In this document: positions 32,225 through 40,802 of the stretch, one piece after another
Layout of the letters: each line of letters opens with the position of its first letter
Numbering within the stretch: position 1 is the stretch's first letter
Assembly: GCA_036154955.1 (NCBI GenBank)
Contig: JAYZWL010000078.1
Span: 62,001 to 126,000, forward strand
Direction of reading: 5' to 3'
Length of the DNA stretch: 64,000 nucleotides
Source: Albimonas sp036154955
Lineage (GTDB): Bacteria; Pseudomonadota; Alphaproteobacteria; Rhodobacterales; Rhodobacteraceae
Program-made: the position numbers and the translations under genes
Notes under the pieces: model-generated
What the model was told of the DNA's origin: nothing
Databases searched by the model: none
Seen by the model: the letters and a program-made list of their open reading frames with translations, nothing else

Positions 32225-33163
32225 TCAGACCGCGTCCGTCTCCATCGACGGCGCGCCGTTGGCGGCGGTCAGGAACCGCGCCTCCCACCAGGCGAAGAGG
32301 ATGTCGCGCAGCGCCTGCGCGTCGTCCCCGCCATAGAGGTCGCGGCGCGCCAGACGGTCGAGCATCGCCGCCTCATCGGCCGACAGGCTCACCTCCACCG
32401 GCTGCTCGCGCAGGGGGACGTTGGTGAATTCGGGGCGGTAGTCGGGATCGGCCCGCAGCTCCCGCGTCGCCTTGATGGTCGCGTTGCGGAACTGGTCGGG
32501 CGTGCGCTGGGAGCGCAGGCGGGGCAGGGCGGGCACGGCGGCGAGGTCCGCGTCCGACGCCTCCCACACCGTCAGCTTCACCGGCTTGAGTCCGTAGTTC
32601 GAGGTCCGCATCACGTCGGCGCCGCAGACATTGGGCACCGCCAGCACGTCCATCAGGGCCAGAAGCTCCACATGGTCGCCGGGCCTGGAGTTCTGGCGGG
32701 TGATGGCGACGGTCCCGTCTTGCTGCACCTCGGTCCACATGAAGAAATTGAAGCTGTCATGCACGTCGTCGGGGGTCAGCCCGTATTCGCGCTGCGCCTC
32801 GGCCTGGATGTCGTGGCAGTTGGTGTGGTCGTGAAAGCCGTAGGCGCTTTCGTAAAGGAAGGCCGAGCAGCGCGGGAACAGCACGTCGTTGCGCCCCACG
32901 GTATCCGCGAGGAAGTAGAGCATCGCGTTCTCGCGCGGGGGCGCCGACCACAGGAAATGCCCCGCGGTGGGGCGGAAGCCATGCACGGTGCGGGTGCGGC
33001 CGCAATGCATGAACTCCTTGTAATCGTGCAGGTTGAAGGCGTTGAAGTCGACGCACTGGTTCCCCTCGACCTGCTCGATGCGCAGCACCTGGCCGCGGAG
33101 CAGCTCGATCCCCTTGCCGGTGCCGGGCTCCAGGATCCGTTCCGAGATCAGCTTGCGGGTCAT
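32225..33163 (-). CDS. DUF1989 (urea carboxylase-associated) family protein
   Basis: A 312-residue DUF1989 protein, marked by GKGIELLRGQVLRIEQVEGNQCVDFNAFN at the N-terminus, SAPPRENAMLYFLADT and HDHTNCHDIQAEAQREYG in the middle. Members accompany urea, guanidine, allantoin and amine catabolic genes; the fold has a likely metal centre, but the reaction is not settled. The start overlaps the RHH gene by four bases (ATGA), so both come from one message that reads away from the GntR gene. Confidence 0.8.
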   Translation of the reverse strand: MTRKLISERILEPGTGKGIELLRGQVLRIEQVEGNQCVDFNAFNLHDYKEFMHCGRTRTVHGFRPTAGHFLWSAPPRENAMLYFLADTVGRNDVLFPRCSAFLYESAYGFHDHTNCHDIQAEAQREYGLTPDDVHDSFNFFMWTEVQQDGTVAITRQNSRPGDHVELLALMDVLAVPNVCGADVMRTSNYGLKPVKLTVWEASDADLAAVPALPRLRSQRTPDQFRNATIKATRELRADPDYRPEFTNVPLREQPVEVSLSADEAAMLDRLARRDLYGGDDAQALRDILFAWWEARFLTAANGAPSMETDAV

Positions 33164-33339
33164 TTGCGGGCCTCCGCCGGGGCGGCGTCGGTTTCCGCCA
33201 GCGCGAGGCGCACCAGCGCGGGGCGGTCGGCGAGGCCGAGCCGGGCGACGGTGCGGTCCACCAGATCGAGCTGCTGCGGGTTCAGGCGCAGGGTCACCTT
33301 GCGCGGGGACGGATCGGGGCGCGGGGACGGGTCGGACAT
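33160..33339 (-). CDS. Small ribbon-helix-helix-like protein
   Basis: A 59-residue protein. After a proline-rich start it has KVTLRLNPQQLDLVDRTVARL and ADRPALVRLALAE, which read as the strand, helix and helix of an RHH (CopG/Arc) DNA-binding domain. A short tail precedes the stop overlapping DUF1989. It may autoregulate the pair or modulate the GntR region. The start at 33339 has GGAGCC-type weak ribosome sequence; longer frames lack coding character. Confidence 0.6.
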   Translation of the reverse strand: MSDPSPRPDPSPRKVTLRLNPQQLDLVDRTVARLGLADRPALVRLALAETDAAPAEARK

Positions 33340-33374
33340 GGCGAGGCTCCTGCATGGGTTCGGCAAGTCATCAC

Positions 33375-33531
33375 GTATACCTGATATGCGTGCATGAAAA
33401 GCGACTCGTCGGATGGTTCGGCGCGTCATTGACCTGGATCCATGAAAAATCTCGATGAAATCGAGCGATGACCCGTTTCGCCGCAGGTTCGCATTCGACA
33501 TTGCCTCCATGGCCACCGCAATCAAGTATAC
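33375..33531. promoter_or_regulatory. Paired GTATACCTGA sites in the divergent promoter region
   Basis: GTATACCTGATATG begins at 33375 and GTATACCTGAAATG at 33526, 151 bases apart, in the same orientation. GTATAC is the core of many FCD-type GntR operators. One site is 36 bases upstream of the RHH/DUF1989 start and the other just ahead of the GntR start, so one regulator could control both directions, possibly through looping. Confidence 0.65.
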
Positions 33532-33536
33532 CTGAA

Positions 33537-34292
33537 ATGACCATCGACGGATTCGCCATGCCCGCCCCCACGCCCCGTTCCGAACGCGCCTACCGCGCCC
33601 TCCGCCAGGCGATCCTGGACGGGGAGCTGAAGCCCGGCGCCCGCCTGCCGGAGGATGAGATCGGCGCGCCCTTCGGCATCTCCCGCACCCTGTCGCGCCA
33701 GGCGCTGCAGCGGCTGCAGGGGGACGGGCTGGTGGACATGGGCGGCAAGCGCACCGCCACCGTCGCCCGGCCCAGCCTGGCGGAGGCGCGCGACGTGTTC
33801 CGCGTGCGCCGGGCGCTGGAGCGGGAGGCGATCCGCATTCTGGTCGAGACCTGGGCGCCCGCCCATGGCGCGAAGCTGGAAGGTCATCTGCGGGCGGAGG
33901 CCGAGGCGCTGGCCGCGCGCGACCCCCGCGCCGGCGTGCGGCTGGCCTGGGAGTTCCATGTCCTGATCGCGGGGCTGACCGGCAACGCGCTGATGGAGAC
34001 CTGGATCTCCCAGCTCGTCGCCCGCTGCTCGTTGATCCTCGCGGTGCACGGGCGCCCGCATTCGCCCGACTGCTCGGTGAACGAACATCGCGCGGTGCTC
34101 GACGCCCTGCGCCGGGGCGATGCCGAGGGGGCGGCGAAGCTGATGGACCACCACCTGCACCTGGTGGAGGGCCGCGCGCTGGACGCGCCCGAGGCGCGGG
34201 AGCCCGACCTCGCCGACATTCTGTCCCGCTACGCCGCGGAGGACGGGACGGCCGCCGCCACGCCCCTGCGCCGCCAGGAGGACAAGGCATGA
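33537..34292 (+). CDS. GntR-family (FCD) transcriptional regulator
   Basis: A GntR regulator of about 251 residues from ATG 33537. The winged HTH has SERAYRALRQAILDGELKPGARLPEDEIGAPFGISRTLSRQALQRLQGDGLV. The FCD ligand domain has the metal-type residues: ARDVFRVRRALEREA, WEFHVLIAGLTGNALM (His), NEHRAVLDALRRGDAEGAAKLMDHHLHLVE (His and Asp/His). ATG 33537 lies six bases after an operator-like site, so ATG 33558 is a real alternative. It overlaps the flavin reductase gene by four bases, so it heads that operon. Confidence 0.9.
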   Translation: MTIDGFAMPAPTPRSERAYRALRQAILDGELKPGARLPEDEIGAPFGISRTLSRQALQRLQGDGLVDMGGKRTATVARPSLAEARDVFRVRRALEREAIRILVETWAPAHGAKLEGHLRAEAEALAARDPRAGVRLAWEFHVLIAGLTGNALMETWISQLVARCSLILAVHGRPHSPDCSVNEHRAVLDALRRGDAEGAAKLMDHHLHLVEGRALDAPEAREPDLADILSRYAAEDGTAAATPLRRQEDKA

Positions 34293-34954
34293 GCGCCGAT
34301 CACTTCGACTTCGCGACGCTGTCGCCCCGCGACCGCTACAAGCTGATCATCGGGACCGTGGCGCCGCGGCCCATCGCGCTGGTGACGACGGTGGACGCGG
34401 AAGGCAGGGTCAACGCGGCCCCTTTCTCGTTCTTCAACGCGCTGACCGCCGACCCGCCGATCCTGGCGCTGGGGGTGGAGAACCATGCGGACATGTCCTT
34501 CAAGGACACCGCGGCGAATATCCGGCTGACCGAGGAGTTCACCGTCAACATCGTCGACGACGCGATGGCGGAGGCGATGAACGTCTGCGCCGTGGGCTTC
34601 GCGCCGGGGGTGGACGAGCTGGAGAAGGCGGGGCTGACCGCCGTGCCGGGCCATCACGTGGGATGCCCCCGCATCGCCGAGGCCCCCGCCGCCTTCGAAT
34701 GCCGCCGGCACATGACGCTGGAGCTGGGCCGGTCGCGGGAGATCATCCTCGGCATGGTGCAGGGCCTGTTCCTGCGCGAGGGGCTGGCGGACGAGCGGCT
34801 GCATGTGGATCAGGCCGCGCTCGACGCCATCGGGCGGATGGGCGGGCAGGGCTATGCCGGCACGCGCCAGCTGTTCGACATCGCCACGCCGTCGGCGGAG
34901 GCGTTCGAGGCCGACCCGGCTTCCGCCCGCATCCGCACCGCGCACAGGAAATGA
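34289..34954 (+). CDS. Flavin reductase-like (FMN-binding split-barrel) protein
   Basis: A 221-residue DIM6/NTAB-type flavin protein: KLIIGTVAPRPIALVTTVDAEGRVNAAPFSFFNALTADPP (about 17-56) is the FMN-binding split barrel. Members either reduce FMN for a partner monooxygenase (as RutF does) or act as flavoenzymes themselves. No monooxygenase is encoded nearby. Translational coupling with GntR and position before the transporter genes suggest a step in the same catabolic pathway. Confidence 0.82.
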   Translation: MSADHFDFATLSPRDRYKLIIGTVAPRPIALVTTVDAEGRVNAAPFSFFNALTADPPILALGVENHADMSFKDTAANIRLTEEFTVNIVDDAMAEAMNVCAVGFAPGVDELEKAGLTAVPGHHVGCPRIAEAPAAFECRRHMTLELGRSREIILGMVQGLFLREGLADERLHVDQAALDAIGRMGGQGYAGTRQLFDIATPSAEAFEADPASARIRTAHRK

Positions 34955-35031
34955 CGCGCCCGCCCCGATCCGGGGCCAATGCAGGCCGAACGGCCGCGCC
35001 TCCCCGCAACCGACAGGACAGGACCGACCCC

Positions 35032-36132
35032 ATGACGCTTCCCGCTCTCAACCGCCGCGGCTTTCTGGCCGGGGCCGCCGGCGCCGCGATCCTCGGCGCC
35101 ACCTCCCGCAAGGCGCTGGCCGCCGACACCGTGGTCGGCATGATCTATGTCGGCCCCCGCGACGACTACGGCTGGAACCAGGCCCATGCGGTCGGGGCGC
35201 AGGCGCTGAAGGACCTGCCCGGCGTGACGGTGGTGGAGGAGGAGAACGTCCCCGAGTCGGTCGCCGTCTCCAAGACCATGCAGTCGATGATCGAGCTGGA
35301 CGGGGCGAGCCTGATCTTCGCCACCTCCTTCGGCTATTTCGACCCGTTCATGGTGGAGCTGGCGGCGAAATATCCGGACGTGCAGTTCCGGCACCCGACC
35401 TCGCTGTGGTCGGCGGAGAAGCATCCGATGAACCTCGGCGGCTATTTCTGCTATATCGAGCAGGCGCATTACGTTAACGGCGTCGCCGCGGGGCTGTCCA
35501 CCACGACCAACAAGATCGGCTTCGTGGGCGCCAAGCCCATCTCGGTCGTGCTGCGCAACATCAACGCCTTCATGATGGGGGTGCGGTCGACCAACCCCGA
35601 CGCGAAGGTGCAGCTGATCATGACCGGCGAGTGGTCGCTGCCGGTGCGCGAGGCGGAGTCGGTCAACGCGCTGGTCGACGCCGGCTGCGACGTGATCGCC
35701 TGCCATGTGGACAGCGCCAAGGTGGTGATCGAGACGGCGGAGGCGCGCGGCGTGAAGTCCTGCGGGCACAACGCCGACCAGTCCTCGCTGGCGCCCAAGG
35801 GGTTCATCACCGGGGCGGAGCTGAAATGGGGCACGGTCTACAAGCGATACGCGCAGATGATCTCGGCCGGGGAGACCCTGCCCAACGTCAACGAGGGCGG
35901 GTTCGACAAGGACATGGTGCAGAACTCCCCCTTCGGGGCCGGCGCCTCGGAGGCCGCGCGCAAGGCGGCGGGCGAGGCGGCGGCGCGGGTGAAGGCGGGG
36001 AACGCCATCTTCCTCGGGCCGGTGGTGACCAATGACGGGCGGGTGATCTCCCAGACCACGATGGAGCTTTACGACCCCAAGCTGTGGGCGATGGACTATC
36101 TGCTGGACGGGGTGGAAGGCTCCACCATCTGA
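35032..36132 (+). CDS. BMP-family (Med/BmpA) substrate-binding protein
   Basis: A 366-residue periplasmic protein with a twin-arginine-type leader (NRRGFLAGAAGAAILGAT, cleavage after ALA near residue 31). The mature part has VGMIYVGPRDDYGWNQAH and SLIFATSFGYFDPFMVELAAKYPDVQFRHP, typical of BMP-family binders, which capture nucleosides or purines. The gene keeps AGCDVIACHVDSAKVVIETAEARGVKSCGHN. The ABC permease and ATPase that normally follow this family are absent here, so it either uses a transporter elsewhere or acts as a sensor/scavenger. Confidence 0.88.
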   Translation: MTLPALNRRGFLAGAAGAAILGATSRKALAADTVVGMIYVGPRDDYGWNQAHAVGAQALKDLPGVTVVEEENVPESVAVSKTMQSMIELDGASLIFATSFGYFDPFMVELAAKYPDVQFRHPTSLWSAEKHPMNLGGYFCYIEQAHYVNGVAAGLSTTTNKIGFVGAKPISVVLRNINAFMMGVRSTNPDAKVQLIMTGEWSLPVREAESVNALVDAGCDVIACHVDSAKVVIETAEARGVKSCGHNADQSSLAPKGFITGAELKWGTVYKRYAQMISAGETLPNVNEGGFDKDMVQNSPFGAGASEAARKAAGEAAARVKAGNAIFLGPVVTNDGRVISQTTMELYDPKLWAMDYLLDGVEGSTI

Positions 36133-36180
36133 AGCGCGGCGGGGGGCGCGCGCCCCCCGCTCTTCGCAGGAGGCGACGCG

Positions 36181-37737
36181 ATGCCCGGACCCGACCTCTC
36201 CGGACCGGACCTGATCGTCGAGGCCGGCGCCGTGCTGCGCGGCCGGGCGCAGGGCGGCGGCATGGCGACGGAGGGGCCGTCCGCCATCCGCATCGAGGCC
36301 GGGCGCATCGCGGAGATCGGGCCGGCGGAGGCGGTGACCCGGGGCCGCGAGGCGCTTCCGCGCATCGGCGGGCCGGGGCTGATCGCCATGCCGGGCCTGA
36401 CCAACGGCCACCACCATTTCGGGCTGACGCCGCTGATGGCCGGCGTCCCCTTCGCGCCGCTGGAACTGTGGCTGCCCCGCTTCCGGGCCATGCGGGCGCT
36501 GCCCCTGCGGCTCGACACGCTTTATTCCGCGATCGAGATGCTGGAGAGCGGGACGACGACCGTCCACCACATCCATTCCGGCCTGCCCGCGGACCCGGAC
36601 GCCTGGGATCCGCTCGCCGACGCCGTGCTGGACGCCTATGGCGAGATCGGGATGCGGGCGGGGTTTTCGTGGATGATGCGGGACCGCAACGTGCTGGCCT
36701 ACGCCCCGGACGCGGAGGTGCTGGCGGGGATGCCGCCCGACCTGCGGGACTGGGCGGCGGCGGGCGCGGCGCCGTCGCGGGTTCCGGCCGCGGAGCACAT
36801 GGACTTCTTCCGGCGCCTGCGCGCGGCCCATGCGGGGTCCGACCGGGTGCGCATCGGGCTGGCGCCGGCCAACCTGCACTGGATGACGGACGCCTTCCTG
36901 GTGGAGGCGTTCGGCACGGCGCGGGATGCGGGCGCCTCGGTGCACATGCATCTGCTGGAGACCCGCCGGCAGGCCGAGTTCGCCCGCGCCGCCACCGGGC
37001 GCGGGGCGGTGGAGCATCTGCACGCGCTGGGCTGCCTCGGGCCCAACGTCACGCTGGGGCACGGCAACTGGATGACGGAGGCGGAGCTGGACCTCGTGGC
37101 CGACTGCGGCTGCATCCTGTGTCACAACGCCTCCTCCGGCCTCCGGCTGGGCTCCGGCATCGCGCCGGTCAACGCGCTCAGGGCGCGGGGCGGGCGGGTG
37201 GCGCTGGGGATCGACCAGTCCAACCTCGCCGACGACCGGGACATGCTGCTGGAGATGAAGCTCGTCTGGGCCCTGCACCGGGAGACGGGGATGTTCGCGG
37301 ACCGCCCCGACGCGGCCGAGGTGCTGGGGATGGCGGCGGAGCATGGCGCGGCCTCGGCCGGGTTCGGCGGGGTCTCCGGGCGGCTCGACCCGGGATACGC
37401 GGCGGATATCGTGCTGATGGACCGCGCGAAGATCGCCCGGCCCCGGATCTCCGCCCGCACGCCGCTGGCCGAACAGGTGCTGCATCGCGGATCGCGGCAG
37501 GCGGTGGACACGGTGCTGGTCGGGGGCGAGGTCGTCGTCGCCGCCGGCCGGGTCACCCGCATCGACCGGGACGCGGCGATGGCGGAGATCGACGCGATCC
37601 TCGCCCGGCCCGAGACGGCGGAGGAGGCCCATGCCTGGACCATGGCCGACCGGCTGGAAGCGCATCTGGCGGGCTGGCACCGCGCCCACGGCTTCGCCGA
37701 CGACCCGCGTCCCTATCGCTACAACGCGCTGGGCTGA
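36181..37737 (+). CDS. Amidohydrolase (TRZ/ATZ deaminase-like)
   Basis: A 518-residue metal-dependent hydrolase, long for the family (about 450). Metal ligands are visible: NGHHHF (His77/79 region), MHLLETR, GHGNWM, and GIDQSNLADD with the Asp. N- and C-terminal parts form the small beta sandwich (LIAMPGLTNG; VLVGGEVVVAAGRV). Such enzymes deaminate or open N-heterocycles such as triazines, guanine or cytosine. GCAGGAGGCG lies 6-15 bases upstream. It sits between two binding-protein genes and is the likely main ring-acting enzyme. Confidence 0.88.
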   Translation: MPGPDLSGPDLIVEAGAVLRGRAQGGGMATEGPSAIRIEAGRIAEIGPAEAVTRGREALPRIGGPGLIAMPGLTNGHHHFGLTPLMAGVPFAPLELWLPRFRAMRALPLRLDTLYSAIEMLESGTTTVHHIHSGLPADPDAWDPLADAVLDAYGEIGMRAGFSWMMRDRNVLAYAPDAEVLAGMPPDLRDWAAAGAAPSRVPAAEHMDFFRRLRAAHAGSDRVRIGLAPANLHWMTDAFLVEAFGTARDAGASVHMHLLETRRQAEFARAATGRGAVEHLHALGCLGPNVTLGHGNWMTEAELDLVADCGCILCHNASSGLRLGSGIAPVNALRARGGRVALGIDQSNLADDRDMLLEMKLVWALHRETGMFADRPDAAEVLGMAAEHGAASAGFGGVSGRLDPGYAADIVLMDRAKIARPRISARTPLAEQVLHRGSRQAVDTVLVGGEVVVAAGRVTRIDRDAAMAEIDAILARPETAEEAHAWTMADRLEAHLAGWHRAHGFADDPRPYRYNALG

Positions 37738-37896
37738 GGCCCGCGGCGCCGCGGAAAGCGACACGGGCGCCCATTGGATGAACAACCCCGGCCTTCGCGC
37801 CTGAAAAACGCCCGTCCGCGCGCCGCCGCGCTTGCGAAGCGTATCCGATCCGGCTGTGATGCGTGCAAACAATCCGCACGACAGGGACCCCGGACC

Positions 37897-39033
37897 ATGA
37901 CCCAGCGAAACGAAACGGCGCCGTTCGCCGCGACCCGCCGGCAGGCGCTCAAGCTCGGCGGCGGCGCGCTGCTGTCGGCCCCGTTCGTGGGGCGGGCCTG
38001 GGCCTCGACCACCGAGATCAACATGCTGGCCTGGTATGGCCATGGCGAACCCGACATCGTGGGCGCCTTCGAGGAGGCGAACAACGTCAAGTTCGTGCCC
38101 AAGTATTACGCCGGCGGCGACAACATGCTGGGCCTGATCGCCCAGTCCCCGCCGGGCACCTACGACGTGATCCTGTCCGACGCCGAATTCGTCCAGCAGC
38201 TGAACGCCGCCGGCTATATCGAGCCGCTGGACGCGACCGACTACCCGCTGGAGGACATGCTCTACGCCGACTTCCAGAAGTTCCCCGGCCACTGGTCGGG
38301 CGACACGCTGATGTCGATGATGGTGCGCTTCGGGCATCTGGGGGTGAGCTACAACACCACCGCCATTTCGGCGGAGGAGGCGCAGTCCTACGCCTGCTAC
38401 TGGAAGCCGGAGCTGAAGGGCAAGGTCGGGCATTTCGACTGGCACCTGCCGACGCTGGGGCAGATGAGCCTCTACAACGGCAATGGCGCGGGCCTGTGGG
38501 ACCTGGACGACGCGGCCTGGGACAAGGTGCAGGAGACGACCCTGTCGCTGCGCCCGCAGGTCGGCGGCTTCTTCGACTTCGGCGGCACCTTCAACGGGCT
38601 GAAGAACGGCGAGATGCTGGCCATGGTCGGCATCGGCGACTGGATCACCGGCATCCTGGAGAAGGACGGGGCGCCGGTCGCCTCGGTCATTCCCAAGGAG
38701 GGCGGGATCCAGTGGACCGAGAGCTATTGCATCGGCAAGGGCTCGTCCAAGGCCGATCTGGTCAAGACCTTCATCCAGTACATGCTGAGCCCCGAGGGCC
38801 AGGTGAAGTCCGCGCAGATGGCCGCCTATCCGGGCAACATCGTCACCAAGGGCGGCTTCAAGCTGCTGGGCGAGGTCGACCCGAAGGAGGCCGCGCGCAC
38901 CCACCAGCTTCCCGACGATCCGATGAACCCGATCACCCTGATCGAGACCGGGCGCATCCATTACCGGGACATCCCGCAGCAGCAGAGCCTGGAGGACTGG
39001 AACGACTTCTGGTCCGAATACAAGAACGCCTGA
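37897..39033 (+). CDS. PotD-like ABC transporter binding protein
   Basis: A 378-residue binding protein with a Tat-type leader (TRRQALKLGGGALLSAPFVGRAWA). The mature region has INMLAWYGHGEPDIVGAFEEANNVKFVPKYYAGGDNML and SPPGTYDVILSDAEFVQQL, the pattern of spermidine/putrescine-type binders. It starts a four-gene ABC set with two permeases and an ATPase. The ligand need not be a polyamine; the neighbouring hydrolases suggest a nitrogenous heterocycle or its ring-opened product. No strong ribosome site; GGGACC precedes ATG. Confidence 0.9.
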   Translation: MTQRNETAPFAATRRQALKLGGGALLSAPFVGRAWASTTEINMLAWYGHGEPDIVGAFEEANNVKFVPKYYAGGDNMLGLIAQSPPGTYDVILSDAEFVQQLNAAGYIEPLDATDYPLEDMLYADFQKFPGHWSGDTLMSMMVRFGHLGVSYNTTAISAEEAQSYACYWKPELKGKVGHFDWHLPTLGQMSLYNGNGAGLWDLDDAAWDKVQETTLSLRPQVGGFFDFGGTFNGLKNGEMLAMVGIGDWITGILEKDGAPVASVIPKEGGIQWTESYCIGKGSSKADLVKTFIQYMLSPEGQVKSAQMAAYPGNIVTKGGFKLLGEVDPKEAARTHQLPDDPMNPITLIETGRIHYRDIPQQQSLEDWNDFWSEYKNA

Positions 39034-39150
39034 CGCGGGCGTGCCGAGGGGGTCGGGACGGCGGCGCGGGGAAACGCCGCCGTCCCGGCGCTCTTCCGGC
39101 CCTCGTCGTCTTCCGCCGCGCGCCCGCCTGATCCGGACAGCCCGACCGTC

Positions 39151-40017
39151 ATGGCCTCCCCCACCCGACCCAAGCCGCGGCTCGACGCCTACGCGCTGAC
39201 CTTCCGCCTGCCGATCCTGGTCTGGCAGGCGCTGTTCTTCGTCGGCCCGCTGGCCTTCATGCTCGCCATGTCGTTCTTCGACGTGAAGAACTACCGCATG
39301 GTGGAGACCTTCGAGCTGAAGGCGTGGGAGCGGATGCTGACCCGCGGCTATGTCTGGGACAGCTATTTCCTGACGCTGGGCCGGGCGGCGCTGGCCGCGC
39401 TTCTGGCCTCGCTGGTCGCGTTCCCGGCGGCCTGGCTGCTGGCCTTCCGCGCGTCGGAGGCGCAGCGGCGCTGGGCGATCTTCGTGCTGGTGATCCCGTT
39501 CTTCACCTCCTACCTGGTGCGGACCTTCTCGTGGTTCGTGATCCTGGCGGAGTCGGGGGTGGTCAACGCCGTGGCGGGCTGGGTCGGGCTGGGTCCGTGG
39601 ACGATGCTCAACACCTGGATCGGCACGCAGGTCGGCTATCTGACCCTGACCCTGCCGCTGGTGCTGATCCTGCAGACGGTGACGCTGGCCAACATCGACC
39701 CGCGCCTGCCCGCCGCCGCCCGCAACCTGGGCTGCCCGCCGGCGCGGGTGATATGGGAGGTGGTGCTGCCGCTGGCCAAGACCGGGCTGGTGGTGGCGGC
39801 GCTTTTCGCCTTCATCCTCAGCTTCGGGGACTTCGTGGCGCCCTATTACCTCGGCGGCTCCAAGCCCCCGACGCTGCCGATCCTGATCATCGATACCACC
39901 AAGTCCGGCCAGCAATGGCCCCGCGCCGCGGTGGTGGCGGTGATGATGATGCTCACGCTTTTCGCCATCGCCTTCGCCGCCATCGCCTTCGCCTATCGCA
40001 AGCGGGCCTCGAAATGA
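39151..40017 (+). CDS. PotB-like ABC permease
   Basis: A 288-residue inner-membrane protein with six predicted membrane segments. The EAA loop is NLGCPPARVIWEVVLPLAKTGLV (about 192-214), and IPFFTSYLVRTFSWFVIL marks the PotB subfamily. It pairs with the downstream permease. ATG 39151 has GACAGCCCGACC before it, a weak ribosome site. It overlaps the next permease by four bases. Confidence 0.92.
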   Translation: MASPTRPKPRLDAYALTFRLPILVWQALFFVGPLAFMLAMSFFDVKNYRMVETFELKAWERMLTRGYVWDSYFLTLGRAALAALLASLVAFPAAWLLAFRASEAQRRWAIFVLVIPFFTSYLVRTFSWFVILAESGVVNAVAGWVGLGPWTMLNTWIGTQVGYLTLTLPLVLILQTVTLANIDPRLPAAARNLGCPPARVIWEVVLPLAKTGLVVAALFAFILSFGDFVAPYYLGGSKPPTLPILIIDTTKSGQQWPRAAVVAVMMMLTLFAIAFAAIAFAYRKRASK

Positions 40018-40802
40018 GCCGGTCGGGCGTGGCGCTGGGCGTCTGGACGGCGCTGGTCTTCGGCTTCGTCTTCGCGCCGATCGTGTTTTCGGTGATCTTC
40101 TCGTTCAACTCGGCGCGGTTCCCGACCATCCCGCTCGAGTCCTTCACCCTGCACTGGTATCGGACGATCTTCGCCGATCCGGACGTGTGGGACGCGGCGC
40201 TCAACTCGGTGATCGTGTCGACCTGCACGGCGGTTCTGGCGACGACGCTGGGATTCTGCACGGCCTACACGGATTACCGCTACCGCTTCCGCGGGCAGGG
40301 GGCTTACCTCGCGCTGGTGCTGCTGCCGCCGACCATTCCGCTGATCATCATGGCGCTGGCCATGCTGGCGTGGCTGTCGAAGATCGGGGCCTCGGGGCAG
40401 GTCTGGTCCATCGTCGCGGCCCATACCGTGCTGACGGCGCCCTTCGCCATGGCGGTGATCCGGCTGCGCCTCAACCAGATCGACCCGAGCCTGGAGGCGG
40501 CGGCCTGGAACCTCGGCGCCTCGCAATGGCGGGCGATGCGCTTCGTGATCCTGCCCTTCGCGCGGCCGGCCATCGTCTCGGCGCTGTGCCTCACCGCCGC
40601 CGTGTCCTTCGACGAGTTCGCCGTCGCCTGGTTCGTCTCGGGCCTCAACAAGACCGTGCCGGTGCTGATCCTGGAGATCGTGACCGGCAATATCGACCCG
40701 CAGGTCAACGCCATCGGATCGCTGGTGTTCCTGGTCTCGATTTCCCTGGTGGCGCTCGCGCAGATCCTGCTCGCCGCCCGCCTGAGCCGGAGGGCCGAAT
40801 GA
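40014..40802 (+). CDS. PotC-like ABC permease
   Basis: A 262-residue permease. The N-terminal hydrophobic segment (VALGVWTALVFGFVFAPIVFSVIFSFN), ALNSVIVSTCTAVLATTLG and the EAA loop NLGASQWRAMRFVILPFARPAIV are standard PotC-type. It forms the membrane heterodimer with the upstream permease. Start and stop both overlap neighbours by four bases, so the transporter is made from one message. Confidence 0.92.
   Translation: MSRSGVALGVWTALVFGFVFAPIVFSVIFSFNSARFPTIPLESFTLHWYRTIFADPDVWDAALNSVIVSTCTAVLATTLGFCTAYTDYRYRFRGQGAYLALVLLPPTIPLIIMALAMLAWLSKIGASGQVWSIVAAHTVLTAPFAMAVIRLRLNQIDPSLEAAAWNLGASQWRAMRFVILPFARPAIVSALCLTAAVSFDEFAVAWFVSGLNKTVPVLILEIVTGNIDPQVNAIGSLVFLVSISLVALAQILLAARLSRRAE

Noticed and set aside
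34852..39915. 1687-codon open frame on the minus strand
   Set aside because: Shadow of BMP, amidohydrolase and transporter genes in G+C-rich DNA; low-complexity Arg/Gly/His translation and no motif.
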